In this document: positions 18,732 to 26,517 of the stretch, piece after piece
How the letters are laid out: each line of letters begins with the position of its first letter
How positions within the stretch are numbered: the stretch's first letter is position 1
Assembly: GCA_009711785.1 (NCBI GenBank)
Contig: VENA01000016.1
Coordinates: forward strand, 153,647 to 217,646
Source of the DNA: Bacillota bacterium
GTDB taxonomy: Bacteria; Bacillota; Clostridia; Tissierellales; MES13
Length of the DNA: 64,000 nucleotides
Direction: 5' to 3'
Program-made: the position numbers and the translations under genes
The notes under the pieces: model-generated
Database searches by the model: none
Seen by the model: the letters and a program-made list of their open reading frames with translations, nothing else
Told to the model about the DNA's origin: nothing

Positions 18732-19160
18732 TTATCTTAAAGGTCTACTTGGTTGTGAAATGCTAGATAGAGCTGTTCCTGCTTCATTTACATATATATT
18801 TCTAACCGCTAGATCACCAATGGAAACTATACCTACTAGTTGATTATTTTCTACAACTGGAAGCCTTCTGACTTGATTTTGAGCCATTATATTTGCAGCT
18901 TCATGAATATCAGTTTCAGGAGATACACTCACAACTTTATCAGTCATAATATCTTGAATACTCATATTACTATCTCTACCTTCTGATACGTTTCTTAAAA
19001 CTATATCTCTGTCTGTAATTACACCTACTGGCGTGTTAGTATTATTACATACAGGCATAGAACCTACATTTAAAGTTCTCATTTGAGATGCTGCCTCTTT
19101 TACTGTGTTATTTTCTTTTAAAAATGTAACATTCTTAGTCATTACATCGCGTACTTTCAA
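18732..19160 (-). CDS. Two-CBS-domain protein
   Basis: 142 residues, essentially one Bateman module: CBS1 about residues 5-60 (VRDVMTKNVTFLKENNTVKE, then VGVITDRDIVLR), CBS2 about 70-130 (DIMTDKVVSVSPETDIHEAA, then LVGIVSIGDLAVRN). CBS pairs bind adenine nucleotides or SAM and report energy or redox state; freestanding members probably regulate other proteins. TTG start behind AAAGGAGG. The C-terminal tail (SISQPSRPLR) is polar and disordered. Confidence 0.9.
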   Translation of the reverse strand: MKVRDVMTKNVTFLKENNTVKEAASQMRTLNVGSMPVCNNTNTPVGVITDRDIVLRNVSEGRDSNMSIQDIMTDKVVSVSPETDIHEAANIMAQNQVRRLPVVENNQLVGIVSIGDLAVRNIYVNEAGTALSSISQPSRPLR

Positions 19161-19256
19161 AATTATAACCTCCTTTAAATTTTAATCATTCTTAGGTTAT
19201 GTAATTTTGAAATTTTTAAACATATATTTTAAACATATAATTATAAAGTTTTATAC

Positions 19257-20225
19257 CTAGTAAAAAAACTTATTTATTATCTTTTGAGAGTTATTATCCA
19301 TATCTGCAGTGAACTTTTTATCATTTAAATAGCTAAGTTCATCATCTAATCCGTGAAATACTATTTTATATGCATATAATATTTGACTTTCTAATTTAAA
19401 TTCATTTTTGAATTTATTATTTATATGTCTATCTCCATACTTATAATCTCCTATTATAGGATTGCCTATTGAAGCTAAGTGGGCTCTAATTTGATGGGTT
19501 CTTCCTGTTATTAAATCTATTTCTAACAATGTATATTTTTCGAAATTATTTATTGGTTTAATTTTAGTGTTTATTTTTTTACTATCTCTTTTTTTAGTTT
19601 TACTAATTTCAACTACATTTTTATTATTATCCTTAATAAGATATCCTTCAATATCTTTTTCTTTATCAATTCTTCCCTTTACCATACACTTATAATATTT
19701 TTTTAATTCCTTATTTCTAATTGTCCTATTTATACTCTGTAAAGCTTTAAAATTTTTAGCTCCTATAACTATTCCACCTGTATTTCTATCTAGTCTATTA
19801 CAAATAGCAGGCTTAAAGGTTTTTTCCCTTTCAGGATCATATTCCTTATTTTCATATAAGTACTTAATGAGTTTATCAACTAAACTAATCTCTCCCTTTT
19901 TACCTGTAGGTTGAGATAATTCACCTTTTTTCTTATTAATTAATACGATATTTTCATCTTCATATATTACATCTAAATTAATTGGGCTATCTATTATATT
20001 AATGTTTCCTTTAAATTTATTTATAGTTTGTTCACTTAAATAAAGTTGAATTATATCACCTTTTTTTAATTTGCTTTTAGGTTTAGCTTTCTTACCGTTT
20101 AACTTTATTCTTTTTTTTCTTAACATTTTATAAAGGAAACCTGCATTTGCCTTTGGCATAAATTTTTTTAAAAACTTATCCATTCTTTGATTTTTATCAT
20201 TAGTATCTATCTTTATTTCTTTCAA
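19257..20225 (-). CDS. RluA-family pseudouridine synthase
   Basis: 322 residues. N-terminal S4 RNA-binding domain (about 10-75: QRMDKFLKKFMPKANAGFLY) and a catalytic domain with the aspartate motif NRLDRNTGGIVIGAKN, then KYYKCMVKG and LEIDLITGRTHQIRAHLASIG. Isomerises uridines in 23S rRNA (RluC/RluD class). The motif reads NRLD rather than the common HRLD. TTG start behind AAAGGTAGG. Confidence 0.9.
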   Translation of the reverse strand: MKEIKIDTNDKNQRMDKFLKKFMPKANAGFLYKMLRKKRIKLNGKKAKPKSKLKKGDIIQLYLSEQTINKFKGNINIIDSPINLDVIYEDENIVLINKKKGELSQPTGKKGEISLVDKLIKYLYENKEYDPEREKTFKPAICNRLDRNTGGIVIGAKNFKALQSINRTIRNKELKKYYKCMVKGRIDKEKDIEGYLIKDNNKNVVEISKTKKRDSKKINTKIKPINNFEKYTLLEIDLITGRTHQIRAHLASIGNPIIGDYKYGDRHINNKFKNEFKLESQILYAYKIVFHGLDDELSYLNDKKFTADMDNNSQKIINKFFY

Positions 20226-20280
20226 AATTAATTACCTACCTTTCGTCAGAATAAAACATAATGTAATATTTTTCTAAAAT

Positions 20281-20299
20281 ATGTTAGCTTTACTAACAT
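20281..20299. promoter_or_regulatory. Perfect inverted repeat between divergent genes
   Basis: ATGTTAG-CTTTA-CTAACAT. It lies between the RluA gene and the plus-strand gene at 20367, just upstream of a TTGAAA (20306 region) / TATTAT pair that could be the promoter of the latter. Operator candidate; half-site spacing does not match a Rex box. Confidence 0.35.
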
Positions 20300-20366
20300 T
20301 ATTAGTTGAAAATAACATTCACTATATGATATTATTTTCTTATAAGAGCAGGATGGAGGGAAGATA

Positions 20367-20927
20367 TTGAAAAATCTATTCGAAGGTTTAAAAGACATTT
20401 TATATGATTCAATGGATTACTTAATAATTTTAGTAGTTGTCTTAGTTGTAGGCGGAGTAATTGGTTGGCGACTGGGCGTTTTATTCGATAGTGATATAGA
20501 AAAAACACCAATATCAGTAGCAGCTGAAAACAATGAAAATAATGAAGATAATATTTCTAACAGTTCAGATACTCCATCTGTTGATAAAGAAGAAGATACA
20601 GATGAAATTACCCCTTCTGAAGATTCAACTAAGGACGTAGCTGACATTTCATCTAAAGATTCAACTAAAGATACAGATGATACTACTAAAGAAAACACAG
20701 AGGTTAAAGAAGAAGTAAAAACAATAACTATTTCAATACCTCAAGGTTCCTTAGGACCTACTATTGCTAAGATACTTATTGACAATGATTTAATTGAAAG
20801 CAAAAGTGAATTCTTATCAACAGCTGAAGAACTAGGTCTTGATAGATACCTAAGATCAGGTAACTATAAAATTAAAACAAACAGTTCCTTAGAAAATATT
20901 ATAAAAATTATTGCAGGAAGAAATTAA
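20367..20927 (+). CDS. Membrane-anchored protein with MltG-like (LysM-like) C-terminal subdomain
   Basis: 186 residues. N-terminal cytoplasmic stretch, one membrane helix (YLIILVVVLVVGGVIGWRLG, about 18-37), a 75-residue Asp/Glu/Ser/Thr-rich linker, then 65 residues (ISIPQGSLGPTIAKILIDND, later YLRSGNYKI) that match the LysM-like subdomain preceding the catalytic domain of the endolytic transglycosylase MltG. The catalytic part is absent, so a cell-wall-sensing or binding role is more likely than enzyme activity. TTG start behind GGAGGGAAG. Confidence 0.75.
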   Translation: MKNLFEGLKDILYDSMDYLIILVVVLVVGGVIGWRLGVLFDSDIEKTPISVAAENNENNEDNISNSSDTPSVDKEEDTDEITPSEDSTKDVADISSKDSTKDTDDTTKENTEVKEEVKTITISIPQGSLGPTIAKILIDNDLIESKSEFLSTAEELGLDRYLRSGNYKIKTNSSLENIIKIIAGRN

Positions 20928-20952
20928 GGAGTCTTAAAAGACTCCTTTTTAT
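20926..20952 (+). terminator. Terminator after the MltG-like gene
   Basis: Stem AAGGAGTCTT/AAGACTCCTT followed by TTTTATT. Confidence 0.88.
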
Positions 20953-20957
20953 TATGC

Positions 20958-21509
20958 CTAATATCTTACATTTACATAATCATCTATTAAAGATTTTTTT
21001 ACTCCCTCAATGAAAACTCCTTCTTTTTTAAGTGTATCTAATATTTTAAAACTTTTTGAATGCAAAATAGCTTTATCGTAATCTTTTAAATTAATTTCAT
21101 ACAATTTACCCTGTAAATTTTCTGAATTCACCTTAATATAATAGGCTTCAATATTTTTAAACTTTAGAAATTTAAGTAATTTAAAAGTTGACTTATCCTT
21201 CTGTTTGTAATAATGATATCCTTCATCTAAGAAAGATTGACTATATTTTTTGTCTTCTTCTTTTTTATTAAGTTCTTTTGCTTCCATATAATAATACTTA
21301 GCTAACATATTGAAATATTGATAGTTATATATTCCTTTTTCAAAACTATCGATTTTTTTAAATGGTTTTACATTCATCTTTTGCATAAAATCCATATTAA
21401 GCTTTATATATTCCCTTTTAGTAATATCTCCATTTTTAAACTGAATGATAAGAGAGTCCCTATGATTAAAAAACTTATCAAATATATTTTCTTTCTTTAC
21501 ATAATTCAA
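20958..21509 (-). CDS. Conserved hypothetical protein
   Basis: 183 residues, charged and mainly helical, no membrane segment or signal. A repeated-looking mid-section (AKYYYMEAKELNKKEEDKKY, then EGYHYYKQKDKST) and a C-terminal alpha/beta part (FKNIEAYYIKVNSENLQGKL). The start is taken as TTG 21509, six bases after AGGGTG; the GTG at 21518 is the alternative. It resembles uncharacterised clostridial proteins of the same size; function unknown. Confidence 0.65.
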   Translation of the reverse strand: MNYVKKENIFDKFFNHRDSLIIQFKNGDITKREYIKLNMDFMQKMNVKPFKKIDSFEKGIYNYQYFNMLAKYYYMEAKELNKKEEDKKYSQSFLDEGYHYYKQKDKSTFKLLKFLKFKNIEAYYIKVNSENLQGKLYEINLKDYDKAILHSKSFKILDTLKKEGVFIEGVKKSLIDDYVNVRY

Positions 21510-21587
21510 TTTTAACACCCTATCTAAATATATAATTTTATATTATTATACCATAATACATTCAATCTGTTAAAAATCCAAAAATTT

Positions 21588-22307
21588 CTATTTTGATAAT
21601 AACTCGATTTCCTTTTTATTTAATTCCCTATATTCTCCTAAATTTAGATCCTCATCTAAACATAACTTACCCATTTTCACTCTCTTTAAGTAAATTACCT
21701 CCTTATCAACAGCCTTAAACATTCTTTTTACTTGATGAAATTTCCCCTCTCTAATCGTTAAATTAACTCTTGATATATTATCTGAAGTCAGAATCTCTAA
21801 ATCGGCAGGCTTAGTTTTATAATCCTCTTCTATATATACGCCTTCTTTGAATTTTAAAATATCTTCTTTAGTCACTTTTCCTTTTACTTCAACATAATAT
21901 GTTTTATCCACATGTTTGTTAGGGGACAAAATATTATGGGCAAGTTTACCATCATTTGATAATATTAATAATCCTTCTGTATCCTTGTCAAGTCTCCCTA
22001 TAGGAAATGGATCAAAAATTTTATATTTTTCATCTAAAAGTTCAATTACAGTTGTATTTATTGGATCGTAAGTTGAAGATACAAAACCATCCGGTTTATT
22101 TAACATAATATATACATATTCTCTATATTCTACTACATTTCTACCTATTTTAATTTTTGAATCATAAGGATTAACTTTAAAAGAGTTATTTTTGATAATT
22201 TTTCCATCAACAGTAACAATTCCATTTTTAATTTTCTTTTTTACATCTTTTCTACTACCATATCCCATATTAGATAAAATTTTATCTATCCTTTCTTTTT
22301 TACTCAT
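21588..22307 (-). CDS. rsuA: RsuA/RluB-family 16S rRNA pseudouridine synthase
   Basis: 239 residues. N-terminal S4 domain (ERIDKILSNMGYGSRKDVKK) and catalytic domain with PIGRLDKDTEGLLILSNDG carrying the catalytic Asp, followed by KTYYVEVKG and LTIREGKFHQVKRMF. Family enzymes make pseudouridine in the small-subunit rRNA (RsuA) or 23S (RluB/E); length favours RsuA. Start at ATG 22307 after AAAGGATG; the longer frame to 22418 overlaps the neighbouring promoter and has no ribosome site. Confidence 0.92.
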   Translation of the reverse strand: MSKKERIDKILSNMGYGSRKDVKKKIKNGIVTVDGKIIKNNSFKVNPYDSKIKIGRNVVEYREYVYIMLNKPDGFVSSTYDPINTTVIELLDEKYKIFDPFPIGRLDKDTEGLLILSNDGKLAHNILSPNKHVDKTYYVEVKGKVTKEDILKFKEGVYIEEDYKTKPADLEILTSDNISRVNLTIREGKFHQVKRMFKAVDKEVIYLKRVKMGKLCLDEDLNLGEYRELNKKEIELLSK

Positions 22308-22416
22308 TATATCATCCTTTTTTCTTTGATTATTATTAATGTATATATATCTTTTAATTTCACAAAATATAGTTAGACGATATTTTATCGTCAATTTCTT
22401 TGAAGGAGGAAAAATC

Positions 22417-22587
22417 ATGACAAACCATAATCCTATACAAAGAGTACAATGTAATGTGAAAACATGTAAATATAATAATGATGGTCATTATTGTACTGCC
22501 TCTAGTATTCAAATTCAACCTATGAATGCGAAGAATGTTCAAGAAACAGACTGTGCAACTTTTCAAAGTAATAACATGCAAGGATAA
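22417..22587 (+). CDS. DUF1540 small Cys-rich protein
   Basis: 56 residues from ATG 22417, six bases after AAGGAGG; the same frame is open further upstream without a ribosome site. Cys at C-NVKTC-KYNNDGHYC and TDC form the family pattern, likely binding a metal. Common in spore-forming Firmicutes; function unknown. Single gene with a strong terminator. Confidence 0.88.
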   Translation: MTNHNPIQRVQCNVKTCKYNNDGHYCTASSIQIQPMNAKNVQETDCATFQSNNMQG

Positions 22588-22591
22588 CATT

Positions 22592-22620
22592 TAAAAGGCA
22601 GAATATATTCTGCCTTTTTT
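22592..22620. terminator. Bidirectional terminator
   Basis: Perfect stem AAAGGCAGAATA/TATTCTGCCTTT with A run before and T run after; serves the DUF1540 gene and the convergent radical SAM gene. Confidence 0.9.
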
Positions 22621-22625
22621 AAAAT

Positions 22626-23570
22626 TTATTTTAGTGTTTTCCCTTTAAGATAATTATATTTTATCCCTTGTTTTATATTATTTTCATCCATTTTAGTTAA
22701 TATTTGCTCCTTTATTTTCCACCAACTTGTGTTCCAATTTACAAATAAAGTACCTTCCTTAGGAGCTCTACCTGTAAGTCTTTGAATGACAATATCAGGC
22801 TTTATATGCTCTAGAAATAGTATTACCCTATCGATATACTCTTCTTTGCTTATAAGCTTAATTTCACCTTTCTGATACATATCTCCTAATGGAGTATCTT
22901 TAACAATATATAAAGAATGAAGTTTTACGCTATCTATACTTAGTGCTGATAATATTTTAGCATTTTCTAAAACGTCTAATTTATCATCCCATGGTAAATT
23001 TAAAATTAAGTGTGTACAGATTTCAAAGTTATACTTTTTTATTCTTAAAACAGCATCTATAAACTCTGCTAGAGTGTGACCTCTATTTATCTTTTCTAAC
23101 GTATGATAATTTACAGATTGAAGTCCTAATTCTATAGTTATATTTACTTTTCTCTCATCTTTTATTTGTTTTAAAAACTTTAATTGTTCATCTGATAAAG
23201 AGTCTGGTCTTGTTGAAATTGATATTTCTACTATATCTTCTATTAATGCTTCTTTTATTACTCTTTTAAATTTTTCAATAGGCATATATGTATTAGTGAA
23301 ATTTTGAAAATAAGCAATAAACTTATTTGCTTTATATCTTCTTCTAATATATCCCATATTTTTATTAAGTTGTTCCTTTACTGATAACTGATTTGATAAA
23401 TTTTCAAAACCAGCTCCCTTTTCTCCACAAAATATACATCCTCCATATCCTAAAACACCATCTCGATTAGGACATGTAACTGAAACATTAATCGGTAATT
23501 TATAAACCTTTTGTCCATATTTATTTTTTAAATACGATGAGTAAATTCTATAAAAATTTTTTTCATCCAT
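22626..23570 (-). CDS. TIGR01212-family radical SAM protein (YtqA-like)
   Basis: 314 residues. Cluster motif begins at CPNRDGVLGYGGCIFC, the long-spaced CxnCxxC typical of this family, followed by FIAYFQNFTNTYMP, SISTRPDSLSDE, IELGLQSVNYHTLEKINRGH and KLHSLYIVKDTPLG. Substrate unknown; the family is related to Elp3/MiaB-like radical SAM enzymes. The only upstream ribosome-like stretch (AGGAG) is far from the ATG. Confidence 0.88.
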   Translation of the reverse strand: MDEKNFYRIYSSYLKNKYGQKVYKLPINVSVTCPNRDGVLGYGGCIFCGEKGAGFENLSNQLSVKEQLNKNMGYIRRRYKANKFIAYFQNFTNTYMPIEKFKRVIKEALIEDIVEISISTRPDSLSDEQLKFLKQIKDERKVNITIELGLQSVNYHTLEKINRGHTLAEFIDAVLRIKKYNFEICTHLILNLPWDDKLDVLENAKILSALSIDSVKLHSLYIVKDTPLGDMYQKGEIKLISKEEYIDRVILFLEHIKPDIVIQRLTGRAPKEGTLFVNWNTSWWKIKEQILTKMDENNIKQGIKYNYLKGKTLK

Positions 23571-23594
23571 AGTTTATTGTTTTCTTTCTCCTTT

Positions 23595-24062
23595 CTATTT
23601 TTTCCTTAGTATTATTATAAGTCCAATAATAATTAGAGCTATTGAAACAATTAATGTGAAATCTAGTATATGAAAAGCATTCAATAAAAAGAAGGCAGAT
23701 AAACCTCCTAATATTCCAACTGGTATTAATAATTCCTTATCTCTTTCACCAAATACATATAATTGAAATAAACCTATAGCTACTCCTAATATAAATAATG
23801 GCCATAAATAATTCATCCAATGCCATCCATAATATATATTAATATAAAATAATATACCATAAGTTGTAAGTATCCCCCCTGGGACTAATAAACCAGGATC
23901 TTTTTTTCTAATAAAATAACCTAATTCAAATAAAATACCAGGAACCAAAAGTACCAGCGGCCAGATATTATAAAACTCAACGTCTATTATACCTAAGTTA
24001 GTCAAAAGAAAAAATACCCCTAAAAGTATTATAATTATACCACTTATGTAATCTCTTTTCAC
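23595..24062 (-). CDS. DUF5668/LiaI-like membrane protein
   Basis: 155 residues with five to six membrane segments: SGIIIILLGVFFLLTNLGII, NIWPLVLLVPGILFELGYFI, YLWPLFILGVAIGLFQLYV and a hydrophobic C-terminus. The GVFFLLTN and WPLxLLVPG motifs match LiaF/LiaI-type transmembrane (DUF5668) proteins, linked with cell-envelope stress sensing. GTG start, seven bases after GGGGGG. No two-component genes adjoin it. 24 nt upstream of the radical SAM gene. Confidence 0.75.
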   Translation of the reverse strand: MKRDYISGIIIILLGVFFLLTNLGIIDVEFYNIWPLVLLVPGILFELGYFIRKKDPGLLVPGGILTTYGILFYINIYYGWHWMNYLWPLFILGVAIGLFQLYVFGERDKELLIPVGILGGLSAFFLLNAFHILDFTLIVSIALIIIGLIIILRKK

Positions 24063-24130
24063 ATATATTCCCCCCTTTTTTTAAACCTACCCTTATTATA
24101 TAATATTATTCTTATAACTCAAATTAATAC

Positions 24131-24165
24131 AAAAAAAATAAAGAGACAGTCAAAAGACTGTCTCT
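24131..24165 (-). terminator. Terminator after cstA
   Basis: Perfect 10-bp stem AGAGACAGTC/GACTGTCTCT, loop AAAA, then U-rich on the minus strand. Confidence 0.9.
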
Positions 24166-24181
24166 AAAATATTAATATTCT

Positions 24182-25606
24182 TTAATTAGTCTCTGTTTGT
24201 GCTACACCGCCAGAGAATTTTTTCATAAATACTGTGATTGCTACTATCGCTACAACTATTCCTACAGGATAGGATATAGTTGTTGGTAACTTAAATCCTT
24301 CTGGTGCTTGTAATATATAAGTTGAACTTACTGCTGTCATAAATGTCGCAGGGATTGTTGCAATCCAGTGTAATTTTTCATTTTTAATTAAATATGCTGC
24401 TGTAGCCCAAAGTACAATCATTGCTAAAGTTTGATTAGACCAAGCAAAATATCTCCATATTACACTAAAATCAATTCTTGTTAATAAAAATCCTACTGCA
24501 AATATAGGGAATGCTAACATTAATCTATTTTTAGTCTCGCCTTGTTTGAAATTAACAGCATCGGCAATAACCAATCTTGCAGATCTAAATGCAGTATCTC
24601 CTGATGTGATTGGAGCTGCAATAACTCCTAGCATAGCTAATACTCCACCTACTGTTCCTAATAATGAACTTGATATTGTTTTAACTACAGCTGCTGGTCC
24701 GCCATTTGCTACAGCTTCATTTAAACCTAATATTCCTCCATCAAAGAATGTCATAGCTGCTGCTGCCCAAATTAATGCTATAATACCTTCTGCTATCATT
24801 GAACCATAAAATACTCTTCTTCCATATTTTTCATTAGGTAAACACCTTGCCATCATCGGTGATTGAGTTGCGTGGAAACCACTTATTGCACCACATGCTA
24901 TTGTTACAAATAACATTGGCCAAACCTCTAATGATTTTGGATGCATATTAGTTAATTGAATTTCAGGAATATTATAACCTTTAATAACTAGCATACTACC
25001 AATACCAACTGCCATTATTAATAATGCTGCACCGAATAATGGATATATTCTACCGATAATCTTATCAACTGGTAATATTGTTGCTAAGAAATAATAAACA
25101 ATTATAATCCCTAGCCACATAGTAACACTTGAAAGTCCACCTAATTCAAGATTAGCTAATAATGTAGCTGGTCCTGTCATAAATACTGTACCAACTAATA
25201 TTAATAATACTACTGAGAAAACTACCATTATCTTTCTTGCATTCTCTCCTAAATAAATACCTACAATCTCTGAAATACTCTTTCCTTGATGTCTTATTGA
25301 TAACATGCCTGAGAAGAAATCATGAACTCCTCCTGCAAATATACTTCCTAGTACTATCCAAATAAATGCTGCCGGACCAAATAATGCTCCCATAATTGCT
25401 CCAAATATTGGACCTAGTCCTGCTATGTTTAAAAACTGAATTAAAAATATTCTTCCCCAACTTAACGGAAGAAAATCTACACCGTCTTCTAACTCTACAG
25501 CGGGTGTTGTTCTCTCTTCTTCAACTCCGAAAACCTTTTCCACAAATGCTCCATAGGTAAAATAACCTACTACTAATACAACAATAGAAATTAAAAATGA
25601 TACCAT
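24182..25606 (-). CDS. cstA: CstA-family pyruvate/peptide transporter
   Basis: 474 residues, about 13 membrane helices. Conserved family blocks: GPIFGAIMGALFGPAAFIWI, GGVHDFFSGMLSIRHQGKSI, GFHATQSPMMARCLPNE and SGDTAFRSARLVIADA. CstA and BtsT/YjiY import pyruvate with protons and have been linked to peptide use on starvation. This is the shorter Gram-positive form. The LytS/LytR-type pair directly upstream, and tandem LytTR-like sites before its promoter, suggest it is their target, as in the BtsSR-BtsT system of E. coli. Confidence 0.93.
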   Translation of the reverse strand: MVSFLISIVVLVVGYFTYGAFVEKVFGVEEERTTPAVELEDGVDFLPLSWGRIFLIQFLNIAGLGPIFGAIMGALFGPAAFIWIVLGSIFAGGVHDFFSGMLSIRHQGKSISEIVGIYLGENARKIMVVFSVVLLILVGTVFMTGPATLLANLELGGLSSVTMWLGIIIVYYFLATILPVDKIIGRIYPLFGAALLIMAVGIGSMLVIKGYNIPEIQLTNMHPKSLEVWPMLFVTIACGAISGFHATQSPMMARCLPNEKYGRRVFYGSMIAEGIIALIWAAAAMTFFDGGILGLNEAVANGGPAAVVKTISSSLLGTVGGVLAMLGVIAAPITSGDTAFRSARLVIADAVNFKQGETKNRLMLAFPIFAVGFLLTRIDFSVIWRYFAWSNQTLAMIVLWATAAYLIKNEKLHWIATIPATFMTAVSSTYILQAPEGFKLPTTISYPVGIVVAIVAITVFMKKFSGGVAQTETN

Positions 25607-25649
25607 AGTTTGCCTCCTTGTGATTTTTAAATTGTTTTATTTTAATTAC

Positions 25650-25710
25650 ATTATACATAGTAAAATCACTAAAAGAGACATTTTTGTGTCGAAATGTATA
25701 TATTTATGTC
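25650..25710 (-). promoter_or_regulatory. cstA promoter with tandem LytTR-type binding sites
   Basis: Minus strand: TATAAT -10 (25650-25655) with no good -35 (TCTCTT at 17 nt). Just upstream are two 11-mers, GACACAAAAAT (25680-25690) and GACATAAATAT (25700-25710), direct repeats starting 20 bases apart, i.e. two helical turns. That is the arrangement bound by dimers of LytTR-domain regulators, placed correctly to replace a weak -35. Confidence 0.6.
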
Positions 25711-25739
25711 TAACTTGCAATATATTATTCTTTTTGTAA

Positions 25740-26504
25740 TTAGTTGATATCCATTATCATTTTAAATTCCTTAACCTGACTTCTACTAACTGGCATTTTC
25801 TCCTTTATATTCTTCATCTGTATCTGATAAGTGCTATTAAACCATGGTTCAATAGCTTCGATATAATCTAGATTAATTAAAAAACTTCTATGACTTCTAA
25901 AAAAGTTATTTTTCTGTAATTTTTTTTCTAAGTTACTTAAAGGCTCTGAATATACATATCGTTCTTCCTTTGTTATAATAATCGTATTTCTATTTTCTAT
26001 TGTTGCATATATTATATCCTCAGGGTCTATTGGTACTAACGTTTCATTTTTATAAGAACATATTTTATTTACCCCTTGCTCTTTATTAAGTTTTAAATCA
26101 CCTAATAATTTTTTTAACTTTCCCTCATATTCCTTTTCATTTCCTAAAACTTTTTCTACTTTATTAAGTGCCTGGGTTAATCTGTCCTTTAATACAGGTT
26201 TTAAAAGATAATCGATAGCATTAACTTCAAAAGCCTTAATAGCAAAATCATCATAGGCAGTTACAAAAACAATTAGAGGAGTATGTGCACTTATAAGGAT
26301 TTTTTCTGCTACATCAATTCCATTAATTTTAGGCATTTGTATATCTAAAAATATAATATCTGGTTTATATTTATTATTCATCTCTATGGCTTCTAGTCCA
26401 TTTTTTGCCATATCAACTATATCTATATTACTAAAATCTTCTAATTGATATTTAAGTTCTTCTCTAGCTGGCATTTCATCATCAACTATTAAGCATTTCA
26501 GCAT
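25740..26504 (-). CDS. LytTR-family response regulator (BtsR/LytR-like)
   Basis: 254 residues. Receiver domain 1-120 with phosphoacceptor Asp54 (IIFLDIQMPK), acid pocket DDE near the start, VFVTAYDD and the Lys in YLLKPVLKD. The LytTR DNA-binding domain occupies about 145-250 (ICSYKNETLVPIDPEDIIYA, RSHRSFLINLDYIEAIEPW). Such regulators bind direct repeats two turns apart. Thirteen bases after the sensor kinase gene, so the two are co-expressed; AGGAG lies seven bases before the ATG. Confidence 0.95.
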   Translation of the reverse strand: MLKCLIVDDEMPAREELKYQLEDFSNIDIVDMAKNGLEAIEMNNKYKPDIIFLDIQMPKINGIDVAEKILISAHTPLIVFVTAYDDFAIKAFEVNAIDYLLKPVLKDRLTQALNKVEKVLGNEKEYEGKLKKLLGDLKLNKEQGVNKICSYKNETLVPIDPEDIIYATIENRNTIIITKEERYVYSEPLSNLEKKLQKNNFFRSHRSFLINLDYIEAIEPWFNSTYQIQMKNIKEKMPVSRSQVKEFKMIMDIN

Positions 26505-26517
26505 CTTTAAACTCCTT

